From: VXMO01 sp965205915
Lineage (GTDB): Bacteria; Chloroflexota; Dehalococcoidia; UBA6926
NCBI GenBank assembly: GCA_965205915.1
Contig: OZ242191.1
Span: 248,001 to 312,000, forward strand
Direction of reading: 5' to 3'
DNA length: 64,000 bases
Both the position numbers and the translations under genes were made by a program. A model generated the notes under the pieces. The model saw nothing but the letters and a program-made list of their open reading frames with translations, did no database searches and was not told the origin of the DNA. This document shows, piece by piece, positions 17,646 through 26,965 of this stretch; position 1 is the first letter of the stretch; each line of letters opens with the position of its first letter.

Positions 17646-18415
17646 GGGCGCTTGTCGAAACAGAAAGCCCCGTCACAGAGGAGGGTTCGTGTCTTTCTGG
17701 CAGACGCGAGAATAGACACCGGGCCACGAAGTCAAGGTGCTTGAGATTCTCCTCCTTTTGTGGGCACGCCGCCAACGTGTTGGCAACAAGGGACGTGGAG
17801 CATTTACAGGATCGCATGTGGCATATTGGCCACATTTACTGATGACGTTCAGTCCAAAAGTCTCAAGGGAGAAGGGAATGGCCGGTCGTAATCAACACGT
17901 GACGCCACATCCGGAGGGGGGGATGGCAAGTGAAGGGGGCTGGCGCTGAGAAAGCGACTTCCCGTCACCCAACACAGGCGGAGGCCGTTGAGCGGGCAAC
18001 CGAGATAGCCAAGAATCAGGAATCGGAGATGCTCATCCATGGCCGGAATGGGCGGATCAGGGAGCGGAACACATATGGCAAAGACCCGTTCCCACCGCGA
18101 GGCTAATTGAGTCCCAAGGACCAGGCATGTGCCCGTGTCATTTGGAAGGCGGCCCCCCAATTGCGCAGGGCATTGGGTTTGAGCCCCGGAGTGACGTGTG
18201 GAACTGAAAGGTGAGGATCGCTTCCATTCTGAGATTCGGATAGAAGCCCGCGGAGACGTCACGGCGCTGAACCTGCTGTGTAGCCACGAGGCGGTCTCTC
18301 GTTCGGAAGCAGCAATTCAATCACTGGGCCCACGGGATCGGCGCGGTTTCTTGCACGGCTACTTTGCTTGCAGTTGCCATTCCCTCGAGCGAGTTGCTCT
18401 ATGATACCGTGGTGA
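17646..18415. other. Gap of about 770 bases without a recognisable gene
   Basis: Only short frames without ribosome sites or recognisable domains are present. It separates the helicase from the decayed end of the surface-protein region and looks like non-coding debris. Confidence 0.5.
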
Positions 18416-19110
18416 CCGTGGCCTGCGTTGGACAGCGTAGGTTGCGACAGTACCCGCTCCCGCGCGGTCTCCTCCCCGATCCAGTCCGTGCCGGTGACGT
18501 CATCGTAGGTGACGGTTGCCTTGAGCCACATGCCCAGATCGCCCGCCGAGGGTGTGTACTGGATCGGCGTGCTCCTCTGCTGCGGGGATGTCGCTGTAGG
18601 GGCGCCGGCCTCGGTGGCCGAACGCTGCCACTGCCATGCCTCGTTGCTCGTTGCTGGTGCTCCTGTCATCGTTTTAGAGATCCGCGCTGACCCTGACGCC
18701 GACCTGCGCCAACCCCCTAAAGAGGTCGCCGCCGGCGGCGACCTTGTGACTGGGGAAGGCCATGGTCGGGTGGGTGAGAGTGGCGTTGGCGTAGCCGTCG
18801 GTGGCCCGGATGGTCCCGTCGTTGAGCGCCAGGCCGTTTGCAAGCAACGTCACCCCGTCGGCGTCCCGCTGCAGGGGGTTCACGGTGTAATTGAACGGCT
18901 GCGCCACTGCGCTGCTCCCGTCGCCGGAGTAGCCGGCGTACCCTACCTGAGAGACCCGCCGATGCTTAACAGGACGTGCGGCGTGCCGTTCGTCGTGTCG
19001 ACGATGACCGCCTCGCTGAAGGTGAACGTCACCGTGATGGTGTCGCCGGTGGCGTAGGTGTCGTCCGAGCCGGGGTCGGAGGTGACGGCGCCCAACGCCA
19101 ACCGATACAA
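18416..19110 (-). pseudogene. Decayed fragment of a cadherin/SwmB-like surface protein
   Basis: The minus strand shows pieces in different phases: TYATGDTITVTFTFSEAVIV near 19070, FNYTVNPLQRDADGVTLLAN near 18880, and SAGDLGMWLKATVTYDDVTG near 18540. These are typical of the beta-sandwich repeats in large secreted proteins like that at 1-4544. A frameshift lies near 18955 and a stop near 18680. It follows surface protein B in the same direction and may be its lost C-terminal part or the remains of a third such gene. Confidence 0.6.
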
Positions 19111-19280
19111 GCAGGCCGAGCGCCGTAGGCGAAGGGCAGGCGATCTGGCGGTGGGAACGGACTGGGGTCCGGCAGTTCATGCCGGACCCGTATGTACTCG
19201 TTCCGTCGCTGCTCGGCTTCATGACAGTGTCGGGTGAATCACTGAAAGGGAGCCACCTGGGGGATCGATACGTCCTTCCG

Positions 19281-22200
19281 CTACTTGGGGCTGGCGAAGA
19301 CGCCGATGGCCAGCGGATGGCTGCCCGACACCGTTTTCCAAGCCTCGTTCGGCTTTGACCCCGTGTAGAGCCTGGACCAGGTCTGGTTGCCGATACTCCA
19401 ACCGGACGCGCGCGATGCGTCCTCGCTGTTCGAGTTGGACTCAGCGACGCGGTAGAACGTGTTCGGGAATTTGCTCGTCGACCTGAACACGACCCAGTAC
19501 TTCGTGTTCGCCTCAAGCGTCACGCCCGCGCACGTCCCGGCGTACATCTCGTCGGGCCAGTCTCCTGTCGCCAGCGCCAGCCCGGTCTCGTAGCCCGTGA
19601 GCCGCTCGACCTGGCAGATCTCAGCGTGGGGGATTCTCAAGGTGCCGTGGTTGCTGTAGATGGCGACCTGGGGCGTCGCCTTCGTCGGAACCAGCCTGGT
19701 GACAGGGAAAGCGGGGGCGCCAGGGTCCCCCGGTTCGTCGGCGGCCGCACTGTCTTCGTCGTCGTCCACCCGTACCGCCACCAAGGTGATCGCCGAGACG
19801 CGCGTGTAGCCGCCGCCCGTAGCGATGTGCACCAGCGTGATGTCGTCGTTCGTGCTGTCGGTGTCCTCAGCGGCGGTGACTTTCACCGTCTGCGCCTGGT
19901 CCCAGTTCGATGAGGTGAAGGTCAGCAAAGCGGGGGCCACGGTGAGGTCGGTGCCCAAAGCGCCGGTGATCGCCACGGTCACGTCGTCCGAGGGCTGCGC
20001 GCTCAGCTTGACGGTGTAGCTCACGCCGGTCGTGCTGCCTTCGTGCACCGTCAGCGTCCTGTCGTCGACGACGACGGAGTCCAGGGTCCCAATGGCAACG
20101 TTGGCGCCGACAACGTTGGTGATCGTGGCGGTACCCGCCGTGACGGTACGGCGGCCCATGCTGATGTAGGCCGCGAGCTTGTCCAGCGTGTAGCCGGCGG
20201 CATGCGAACCAGTCGTGAAGTCGATCGCCATCTCCTTGACGTGCCCGGTTAAGCCGTCTTCAGTCAGGTGACCAATGTTGTAAAACGTAAGACGGTCGCT
20301 GGCCCGCTGCTCCAGGTTGCTCACCATGCGCTGCACGTCCGGGAGTTCACTGAGCGTGACCGTGTAGGGGCCGGTGTAGCGGTTCCTGTCGTCTTCGCGG
20401 TTCATTTTGTTGCTCGACTCGACCTGCAGGTAGAGGGTCGAGGTGCCCACCGCGACCGGCCAGAAGTCGAGGACGGCGTGTCCGTCGTAGTTGCTGTCCC
20501 ACAGGTCGCTCCGGTGCACCGGCGTCCGGCCCATCGTCGACGAGAAGACATCGAGCGAACCACCAACCACGTTCGCGCCGAGGAAGTCCACCTCGAGGCG
20601 GTACTGTCGGTAATGCTCCAGGCCGTCGATCCTGAACCAGTCTCTGTCCGAGGCGTCATCCAGCGTGCCGATCGAGTACTCACCGAGCCGGACCCGCCCC
20701 GGCGTCGCTTCGGAAGCCGGGAAGTCCTCTCCGAATTGTTCGGCCTGTTCGGGCTGGAAGAACGTCCCGTCGACAGCCATGAGAATTGCCCCATTCCGTG
20801 CAATTTGCTCCCAAACAGCGGTAGGACTAGTGCGGAATTTGCTTCTGTTGCCTATTCTCCAACCGGCGGCGATACCCTGCTCAGAAAGGTCCCGCGTCTC
20901 GGTAAGAACAACCCCGCCCGACGTGCTACTGAACACCACCCAGTAGGTCGTGTCCGGATCCAGTCGGGCATTCGCTGGCGCCGAGTACGTGTACTCCTGG
21001 CGAACTGAGCCACTAATGGCGGGGCCGGCCAGCGTGAACAGCACCGTCGCCGCCGGATCGCCAGAGTTGTCCTCGTGGATCGACACCACCAGGCTAGGCG
21101 TGGTACCGGTTCTTGCGTAAAACCGAACCGCTGTGAGCCCGTAGCTCCTGGAGCTGGAGCCCGTCGTAAACGACTGAGCAGGAGTAGATCCAGTGTGGGC
21201 GGTGAAATCGGAAGTGAGGGTGCCGTTGTCGAGATTGGAGACGAGTTCTGCTTCCACATCGACCGTGCCACGGCCGGGCGGCACCACTCTGCCTTTCAGG
21301 CCGAACTTGACCTGCCCACCGAAGGACCAGCCGGGAAGGCTCCCCGTATCCATCCCCGTGGCAGTCGTTCGACGTAACCTTGTTTGGACGCTAGTTCCTA
21401 ATCTGTCGTAATCCGCATGGCGAACCTGGAACTGGATCCAGTACTTGGTGGACGGGAACAGGAACACGTCCAGGTTCTCAAAGGTGTAGTCGTGGTCACG
21501 ATAGCGTGCCTCTACCCGGCGCAGCTCCGCCAGTTTATCTCCCGGTCCGCTGACTCCCATTTCGCTGACTTCGTCCGTCCACAGGGACACGATGAGAAAG
21601 TCGTTCCCGTTCCAGGCCCTGAAACTGAAGCTGTCAAGCAGGAACCCCGATCCGCCCGGGCCGGTCGTGAACGACTGCCGGAATCGAACCTCAGCGGAGG
21701 TAAGGGTGTTAGCAGCCGTATTAGTCGCGTCCGGCTTGCCCAGGTTGCTGGCGAACGTCACGATCGGGTTGTCGTTGAACGACGTGATCCGGTTCTCGTC
21801 GACCGCTTGTTGCTGTGCCGCGATCAGTGGTTCGGCCAGTGTGGCAATGCTGCTGGTCGACTGCGGCCCGGCGCCGGCGGCGTTGAGGGCGGCCACCGCG
21901 TAGTGATAGGTCGTGTCGTCCTCGACCGTCTCGTCCACGTAGCTCGTGGATGTCGAGCCGGTGTCCGACACGAGCACGGTCAACGCGCCGGCACTGGCTC
22001 CGCGCCAGATCCGGTAGCCGGTTACGCCGTCTCCGGACGGAGTAGTCCAGCCGAGCGTGACGCGGTCGTACGAGGGGGTCAGGGTCAGGCCGGTCGGCCC
22101 CGGCGTGGAGATCGCCGGTGGCACGTTGCGCGGGCCCTGGGTCTGGTCGGAGCCGGAGTTACCGGTCCCGGCCTTGGCGCCGGCGTCCGGCGACAATGTT

Positions 22201-23786
22201 GTGGTGCTCGCGGTCACCGACGGCGCTCCCTCGCCGGCCGCGCTGAGCGCAACCACGGCGTAGACGTAGGTCGTCGACGGGCTGACGCTGGCATCCACAT
22301 AGCTCGTCGCCGTGCTGCCCGTGTCGGTCGCGATCACCGAGAGCGTCGATGCGTCAGTCCCGCGCAGGATCCGGTAGGCGCTGATCGCGCTGTGCGCCGG
22401 CGCCGTCCAGGACAGCGTCACGCTGCCGCCGGTCACCTCGCTCAGGCCCAGGCCGGCAGGCGCTTCGGGGACACAGCCCTGCGCGCCGATTGCCGTGATC
22501 CGCTCGTCACTGCCGGAGCCGCCATCGGTCAGCGCCACGATGTACGTGCCCACTCCCCCGTAGTTCGCTTCGCCCACGACCGAGATGTAGTAGCGCCCGT
22601 CCGACGCCGGTGTGAACGTCAATCTGGACCACATCTCCCGGCTCTCAGCCCACCACTCCGTCCCCGCGACGACGGCGCCGGAGGCGTCATGCACCGCCTC
22701 GACGATTGGCGCCAGCAGGGTGCAGTCCACACCCGGCGTGCCCAGCACCTGGATCCGGTAGGCGAGCCCCGCCGTCAACTCCGCTGCGAACCAGTCCGTG
22801 TCCCACAGGTCGCCGCCTTCGGTAAGCCGGCCACGCGCCGCCTGGTCGAGGGCGACTACGCCGGTCGTGTCGCTGGTTCCGGGCAGATCACCCGCTGCCG
22901 GCTCCGACAGGCTCTGGGCGTTCACGGTGCTGCTCTCGAGGGTCGGCGCGGGCGTTGGTTCAGGTGTCGGCGCGGGCGTTGGTTCGGGCGTTGATTCGGG
23001 CGTCGGCACGGGCGTTGTCTCCGGCGTCGGCGCGGGCGTTGTCTCCGGCGTCGGCGCGGGTGTTGGTTCAGGCGTCGGCGCGGGTGTTGGTTCAGGCGTT
23101 GGCGCGGGGGTTGGTTCAGGCGTCGGCGCAGGTGTCGGTTCAGGCGTTGGCGCGGGCGTGGGCGCAGTAGTTGGCGCGGGCGTTGGCGCGGGCCTCGTGA
23201 GCGCCAGCACGAAGCTGTCTCCCGCGCGGATTCCCGTCAGGATCGCGCGTCCCGACGCCGGCACATTGAAGTTCACATAGTTGCTGCCAACGGTCTTGAT
23301 GTCGCTCGCGGCAAAGCTGGCCGTCCCCCCGGCGCTCTGCACCCAGACCGTCAGGTCCGCTCCCGCTCCCGACTCGCCGAAAAACTCGCGCAGCACAAGG
23401 GGGCCGTCGTCATTCAGCCGCAGCAGCGACCCATTACGAGCGGGGGCCATCACCCGCACGATCTTCGAATCGGCGCTCAGGTCGACGTCGCCCTCGGCCA
23501 ACGAACCCGTCGCGCCCCAGCGCGAATCGGCTGCCGAATACAGGGTCGTCGCGCCGCCCGCTGTAAACGAGGCGAGCGCCACCACCTGCAATCCGCTCTG
23601 GTCAAAATCAGCGACCGAGACCGAACCCACCTGGGCAACAGCCGGCACGTTCCCGGCGAGTGATGCCGTGACGAGCGCCGCGGCCAGGGCCAGCACACCG
23701 GCAAGCCGCGTTCGGCGGCGGCGCGAACGGTTAGCGGCCGGAGATTCCTGGGCGTATGTCGCCGGTGGTCGCTTAGAGTTGCTCAT
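19281..23786 (-). CDS. Giant secreted multi-domain surface protein B
   Basis: The 1501-residue protein starts at ATG 23786 after AAAGGAG. It has a signal peptide (Arg-rich, then a long Ala/Leu core ending NVPAVA near 52), a beta-rich domain to about 195, a Pro/Thr-rich linker (about 199-285), a PPC-like domain (about 299-422), and two fibronectin type III domains (about 439-527 and 557-645). Choice-of-anchor R repeats follow at about 669-825 and 849-1002, then a second PPC-like domain (1019-1149), a cut-short anchor repeat fused to a Calx-beta-like domain (1242-1339), and a final anchor-type domain. There is no LPxTG motif or C-terminal membrane span, so attachment is unclear. The gene is read away from copy 2 of the duplicated leader, as surface protein A is from copy 1. 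Likely adhesin or cell-surface coat (inference). Confidence 0.85.
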   Translation of the reverse strand: MSNSKRPPATYAQESPAANRSRRRRTRLAGVLALAAALVTASLAGNVPAVAQVGSVSVADFDQSGLQVVALASFTAGGATTLYSAADSRWGATGSLAEGDVDLSADSKIVRVMAPARNGSLLRLNDDGPLVLREFFGESGAGADLTVWVQSAGGTASFAASDIKTVGSNYVNFNVPASGRAILTGIRAGDSFVLALTRPAPTPAPTTAPTPAPTPEPTPAPTPEPTPAPTPEPTPAPTPEPTPAPTPETTPAPTPETTPVPTPESTPEPTPAPTPEPTPAPTLESSTVNAQSLSEPAAGDLPGTSDTTGVVALDQAARGRLTEGGDLWDTDWFAAELTAGLAYRIQVLGTPGVDCTLLAPIVEAVHDASGAVVAGTEWWAESREMWSRLTFTPASDGRYYISVVGEANYGGVGTYIVALTDGGSGSDERITAIGAQGCVPEAPAGLGLSEVTGGSVTLSWTAPAHSAISAYRILRGTDASTLSVIATDTGSTATSYVDASVSPSTTYVYAVVALSAAGEGAPSVTASTTTLSPDAGAKAGTGNSGSDQTQGPRNVPPAISTPGPTGLTLTPSYDRVTLGWTTPSGDGVTGYRIWRGASAGALTVLVSDTGSTSTSYVDETVEDDTTYHYAVAALNAAGAGPQSTSSIATLAEPLIAAQQQAVDENRITSFNDNPIVTFASNLGKPDATNTAANTLTSAEVRFRQSFTTGPGGSGFLLDSFSFRAWNGNDFLIVSLWTDEVSEMGVSGPGDKLAELRRVEARYRDHDYTFENLDVFLFPSTKYWIQFQVRHADYDRLGTSVQTRLRRTTATGMDTGSLPGWSFGGQVKFGLKGRVVPPGRGTVDVEAELVSNLDNGTLTSDFTAHTGSTPAQSFTTGSSSRSYGLTAVRFYARTGTTPSLVVSIHEDNSGDPAATVLFTLAGPAISGSVRQEYTYSAPANARLDPDTTYWVVFSSTSGGVVLTETRDLSEQGIAAGWRIGNRSKFRTSPTAVWEQIARNGAILMAVDGTFFQPEQAEQFGEDFPASEATPGRVRLGEYSIGTLDDASDRDWFRIDGLEHYRQYRLEVDFLGANVVGGSLDVFSSTMGRTPVHRSDLWDSNYDGHAVLDFWPVAVGTSTLYLQVESSNKMNREDDRNRYTGPYTVTLSELPDVQRMVSNLEQRASDRLTFYNIGHLTEDGLTGHVKEMAIDFTTGSHAAGYTLDKLAAYISMGRRTVTAGTATITNVVGANVAIGTLDSVVVDDRTLTVHEGSTTGVSYTVKLSAQPSDDVTVAITGALGTDLTVAPALLTFTSSNWDQAQTVKVTAAEDTDSTNDDITLVHIATGGGYTRVSAITLVAVRVDDDEDSAAADEPGDPGAPAFPVTRLVPTKATPQVAIYSNHGTLRIPHAEICQVERLTGYETGLALATGDWPDEMYAGTCAGVTLEANTKYWVVFRSTSKFPNTFYRVAESNSNSEDASRASGWSIGNQTWSRLYTGSKPNEAWKTVSGSHPLAIGVFASPK
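22936..23196 (-). repeat. Minisatellite coding a Pro/Thr linker
   Basis: About ten units of a 24-base repeat, variants of GGCGCGGGCGTTGGTTCAGG on the plus strand, encode the TPAPTPEP linker of surface protein B. Some units carry changes giving TPET or TPVP. Length variation by slippage or recombination would change only the spacer between the N-terminal and PPC domains. Confidence 0.9.
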
Positions 23787-24229
23787 GTTCGGCTCCTTTG
23801 GCCGCGGATCGCGAACTGCGCCTCGTCAGGAATGAGGTGACTGATAAAGACGGAATATACTTGACAAAATTATTCCCAATTAATCCTGCCGCCAACCAAG
23901 GCTCTTGCCTAGATTCGTTTGTACCCTTGTGAGGTTGAGTTCCGGAGCTTTCTTTTGTAACCCATGATTTAGCTCTTTGTACATAGTCTGGGGCGTATAA
24001 GGAGTTATTTATATGTACACATTCCGGTCTAGCATCGCTGCAAATGAAGCGGCATATTTGACTCGGCGACTCGTGCAAACCCATAATCGCCTCTGCCGAG
24101 CGTGGCATTGGGACGCCGCCCCTGCGTCTGCGTCTATAGGGATGGCTGCCCTGGAGCGACTCGCGAGGCGTCGCCGGTTGAGGCGGAGAGTCAGCTGCCG
24201 GAAGTCCTGATGACCTACGTACACCCCAT

Positions 24230-24452
24230 AAGGAAGATGGCGCCTTGATGGAGGCGATTGCCGCCGGGGCTACGGGCTTCGTTCAGAAGTACTCGGGCAG
24301 CGACGAATTGGTGGCTACCTTTCGGTAGGTGGCGGAGGGACGATTGATGATCCCGGACGACGCAGTGAGGCGGGGCTTCAGGCTGTTGCACGGCGGGACT
24401 GTACTGATGCCCGGGCCGAAGGTACTGACGGGACCTCTAAAGGGGGGAAGAC
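24230..24452 (+). pseudogene. Response regulator tail, copy 2
   Basis: After the deletion junction the frame reads MEAIAAGATGFVQKYSG and ends at the same TAG after TFR as in copy 1. Beyond that stop the frame continues EGRLMIPDDAVRR to HGGTVLMPGPKVLTGPL, showing the linker better preserved than in copy 1. Only the last part of the receiver domain remains, so this copy cannot function. Confidence 0.6.
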
Positions 24453-25262
24453 ATGCCTATCCCTGAGTCAACACTCTCCAAGTGGAGTCATCATCAGGCT
24501 GGGACGGCCTTCAAAGAGGCGCACCTACCCATACGAGAGGCGCTGGACGTCTACAAGCGGCCCTAAGAGGTCAAGTTTGAGGTCTTCCTCCAGGGCTCCT
24601 ACAAGAACGACACCAATCTCGGCGGTGACAGCGACGTTGACGTGGTCGTCCGGTTGGCGTCCAAGCTCAAGACTCGCGTGGTCGCCCTCTCCGGCGAACA
24701 GCTTCAGGAAGACGGTTCCCACAGGTTTGCGCTGGAGCGTTGGCAGTCGTTTCGAGACCACGCAATGGTGGCGATGAAGGCGAGATTCGGGAAGGCGGTG
24801 AAGAGAGGCCGCAAGACCATCAAGGTGCCCAAGGGCAAGATCCCCGCGTACGCCGACCTCGTGGTAACGCTGAGCTACAAGGAGGGCATAGGATTCTATC
24901 TTCCCGACGAGGAACGTTGGGTGGTGAGCTTTCCGCAGCTGCACCATCTGCGTGGATTGAAGAAGGAAAAGGCCACAGACAAACGGTTCAAGAGGATCAT
25001 CCGCATGTTCAAAGCAGCCCGGAACCGGCTGGTCAGCAAGCGGGTGCCCACCAAGTAGGACGCTCCCTCATATTTCATCGAGTGTCTGCTCTACAACGTT
25101 CCCAACGATCGCTTTGGACCGAAGCTGGCGCCGACGTACGTCGGCATCCTGACCTGGCTGAAGACCGCGAGGCTCAATGACTTCCAGTGTCAGAACGGAC
25201 CGGCGCCCCTGTTTGGACCTCAGCCTGAACAGTGGTCCGTGAAGAAGGCGCTGTCGGATTGA
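24453..25262 (+). pseudogene. CD-NTase-like nucleotidyltransferase, copy 2 (two in-frame stops)
   Basis: From ATG 24453 to TGA 25260-25262 there are exactly 270 codons in one phase, interrupted only by TAA at codon 38 (24564-24566, shared with copy 1) and TAG at codon 202 (25056-25058, AAG or GAG in the intact form). The catalytic core is complete: FLQGSYKNDTNLGGDSDVDV with the GS and D-x-D motifs, followed by VVRLASKL. This matches the CD-NTase/SMODS pattern of CBASS systems. A product from a start after codon 38 would lack the first helices but still contain the core, up to the TAG. No effector neighbour was recognised. Confidence 0.8.
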
Positions 25263-25484
25263 TCGACGTGTGCGGAGCCTCCGCGTAGACGCCCTTCCGG
25301 TGTTGTCGTAATCGTGGGGTGGCGGGCCTAAGGGCCTCACAGAGCCCCCAACCACATCTCGAAGACAGTTCTGTCTACCATACATGTTGGTGGGCTCGAG
25401 GCTCCGACAGCCAGATAGCCAGAGGCTCGTCGCGAGTGTGCCGGGAGTCGCCTACTGGTTCCCTATAGCCGGACCTCCCAACGA

Positions 25485-25580
25485 AATGTTCGCAGTATTG
25501 ACTGCCTTCGCCCACCACTCAGGACAAAATCCAGAACCTTCACGCTGACGGTGCTGTTGGAGGTGTAGGCAAGTCCTCGT
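25485..25580 (-). pseudogene. Second copy of the unrecognised C-terminal fragment
   Basis: The minus strand reads TSNSTVSVKVLDFVLSGGRR then QSILRT, matching the fragment at 17519-17645. Here it lies immediately downstream of the sterol reductase remnant, to which it is now fused in frame. Confidence 0.4.
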
Positions 25581-25599
25581 GCTGCCCAGTGTGGACTCC

Positions 25600-26056
25600 G
25601 GAGGGAGCCTCTTAGTAAACGCCGGGGAAAATGTTGACGCTTGGGATTAGCGAAGTGGCCGAATATCCGGGCAATCGCGAGGGAAAGGAATCCCTCGCCC
25701 ATGTAGTTGACGTGGCGGGCGGCGCCCCATAGACCGCTGTAGAGAATTTTGCGGTCGGGCCATCGCTTAAATGTGTATTTCTGCAAGTTGGCGCCGCGAG
25801 AGATGCTCCACCCGAGCAGGAACAGCGCAGGCGTTCCGATGAGCCAAATGTACGATCATGGCGCGGAGAACCCGGGGAGCGGATGTGCAGCCATACCCCA
25901 CAACGGGAGGATGAACAGCCACCCGTAGACCACCAGGCCGCCCCAGAACAATTTGAAGCCGAGATTCTCATGGATTAGGTCGTAGGTATAGAGCTGAACG
26001 TGCTTAAAGATGAAGTGGTCCAGCACGTAGAATGTGAAGAATGAGAGTTCCTGCGC
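25600..26056 (-). pseudogene. Sterol reductase (ERG4/ERG24-like) remnant
   Basis: The minus strand reads FYVLDHFIFKHVQLYTYDLI then FKLFWGGLVVYGWLFILPLW, an in-frame TGA at 25856-25858, and then ANLQKYTFKRWPD and GLWGAARHVNYMGEGFLSLA. The GLWG-ARH-NYMGE motif and the NLQKYTF helix are hallmarks of delta(14)/delta(24) sterol reductases and related isoprenylcysteine methyltransferase-like membrane enzymes, which reduce sterol double bonds with NADPH. The N-terminal half is missing and the end is frameshifted. A sterol-modifying remnant is notable because a squalene cluster lies 16 kb away. Confidence 0.65.
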
Positions 26057-26166
26057 TCGTCCTTCTCATAGAGCCAGGAGCGGATTCTTTATCTCGCCTT
26101 GCGGTTTGCTGAACACTGCCAATATCGAAAAAATAGGGCGGAATCACACTCTGGTAAGGTGCATCT

Positions 26167-26520
26167 GTGACAATCGAAGACCGGTGGCAGCCCGGAGACC
26201 ACATCGTGATGCGGAGCGTCTGGGGCACGTCGATTGGCATCGATTTCGTCGACCATTTCCTGGACGTTGTGATCGACGGGAACCTGACGAGCTGGCGTTG
26301 GAAAGATGAGGATGAACTCGCGGCGGCGGTCTCCACCGGACTCATTACCCGGCAAGTCGCCGATGCGATTCGAGCCGAGGGCCAGCAAGCGATTGCCCGC
26401 TTAGAAGCCCATGCCCCGCCCTTCAACGAAGGCTGGGAGAAATGGAAGCCGGACCCGAACTGGACGATCCCCACGTTGCCCCCCAACTGGCAGATTCCGC
26501 CTGCGCTGTCTCAAAATTGA
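26167..26520 (+). CDS. DUF402-type protein, internally shortened
   Basis: The 117-residue protein begins with GTG at 26167 after AAGG. It has an opening RWQPGDHIVMRSVWG and a C-terminal half IGIDFVDHFLDVVIDGNLTS then WKDEDELAAAV and APPFNEGWEKW, as in DUF402 proteins. Full-length members are nearer 180-200 residues; here the expected central beta-barrel strands are absent between SVWG and TSIGID, which suggests an in-frame internal deletion. DUF402 includes nucleoside di/triphosphatases, but activity of this short form is doubtful. Confidence 0.55.
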   Translation: MTIEDRWQPGDHIVMRSVWGTSIGIDFVDHFLDVVIDGNLTSWRWKDEDELAAAVSTGLITRQVADAIRAEGQQAIARLEAHAPPFNEGWEKWKPDPNWTIPTLPPNWQIPPALSQN

Positions 26521-26580
26521 TGGTACTGCGCCCTGCCCTGTCGTCCGCCACCTCCCCTAACTCGGTGACGATGAGTAGAA

Positions 26581-26603
26581 TGTGACCATAGACGTGACCA
26601 TGG
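26581..26603 (+). promoter_or_regulatory. Putative antitoxin operator, copy 1
   Basis: GTGACCAT occurs twice in direct orientation, 11 bases apart start to start (TGTGACCATAGACGTGACC...), about 40 bases before the first antitoxin start. The same pair recurs at 26902-26924 before the second antitoxin. Phd-type antitoxins bind repeated sites at their own promoter, so autoregulation here is likely. Confidence 0.4.
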
Positions 26604-26643
26604 CACGACAGATATGCCACGGTTCAAGAGAGGAAAGCACGTC

Positions 26644-26907
26644 ATGGTGACCGGAGCAGACAAGCCGCGCGGCACACGAACGATCAAGGCGTCCGAGTTC
26701 AAGGCAAAGTGTCTCAAGCTCATGGACGAGGTGGCGGAGACCGGCGAGGAAATCATCATCACCAAGAACGGCAAGCCGGTGGCCAAGCTATCGGCGCACC
26801 GCGAGAAGCCCAAGAGTCTCTATGGCATGGACAAGGGCCGTATGAAGATTATCGGCGACATCATCAGCCCCATTGACGTCGAGTGGGGTGCAAGGAATAT
26901 AATGTGA
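26644..26907 (+). CDS. Phd/YefM-type antitoxin, copy 1
   Basis: Start ATG 26644 follows AGAGAGGAAAG. The 87-residue protein has the Phd fold motifs RTIKASEFKAKCLKLMDEVA and EEIIITKNGKPVAKLSAH, for DNA binding and dimerisation, then a toxin-wrapping tail with IIGDIISPIDVEW. Its last residues (GARNIM) are replaced by sequence from the duplication junction, so toxin binding may differ from copy 2. It lacks its own toxin gene downstream. Confidence 0.75.
   Translation: MVTGADKPRGTRTIKASEFKAKCLKLMDEVAETGEEIIITKNGKPVAKLSAHREKPKSLYGMDKGRMKIIGDIISPIDVEWGARNIM
26873..26903 (+). promoter_or_regulatory. Promoter of the second antitoxin, formed at the duplication junction
   Basis: TTGACG at 26873-26878 and a perfect TATAAT at 26898-26903 are 19 bases apart. 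In the first copy the corresponding -10 is TAGAAT (26576-26581) and no -35 is evident. The stronger form arises because the end of the first antitoxin gene now lies upstream. Confidence 0.45.
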
Positions 26908-26965
26908 CCATAGTCGTGACCATGGCACGATATATCCGCCACGGTTCAAGAGAGGAATGTACGTC

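Larger units (their letters stand above)
23879..25381 (+). repeat. Large direct repeat, copy 2 (internally deleted)
   Basis: It matches 4616-7327 in the same orientation but lacks the equivalent of about 4989-6170. The junction lies at a CCAT present at both deletion ends in copy 1 (4985-4988 and 6171-6174), consistent with deletion at short homology. The right end is CTACCAT at 25375-25381, after which the sequences diverge. The leader (23879-24229) lies just upstream of the leftward surface protein B gene and contains no supported gene. Confidence 0.9.

Noticed and set aside
22936..23196. Regular 24-base repeats resembling a CRISPR array
   Set aside because: Units are contiguous with no unique spacers and keep the surface protein B frame as Pro/Thr codons.
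22798..23280. Plus-strand open frames of 71-160 residues rich in Gly/Val or Ala/Arg
   Set aside because: They are the opposite strand of the Pro/Thr linker of surface protein B and show no ribosome site or domain.
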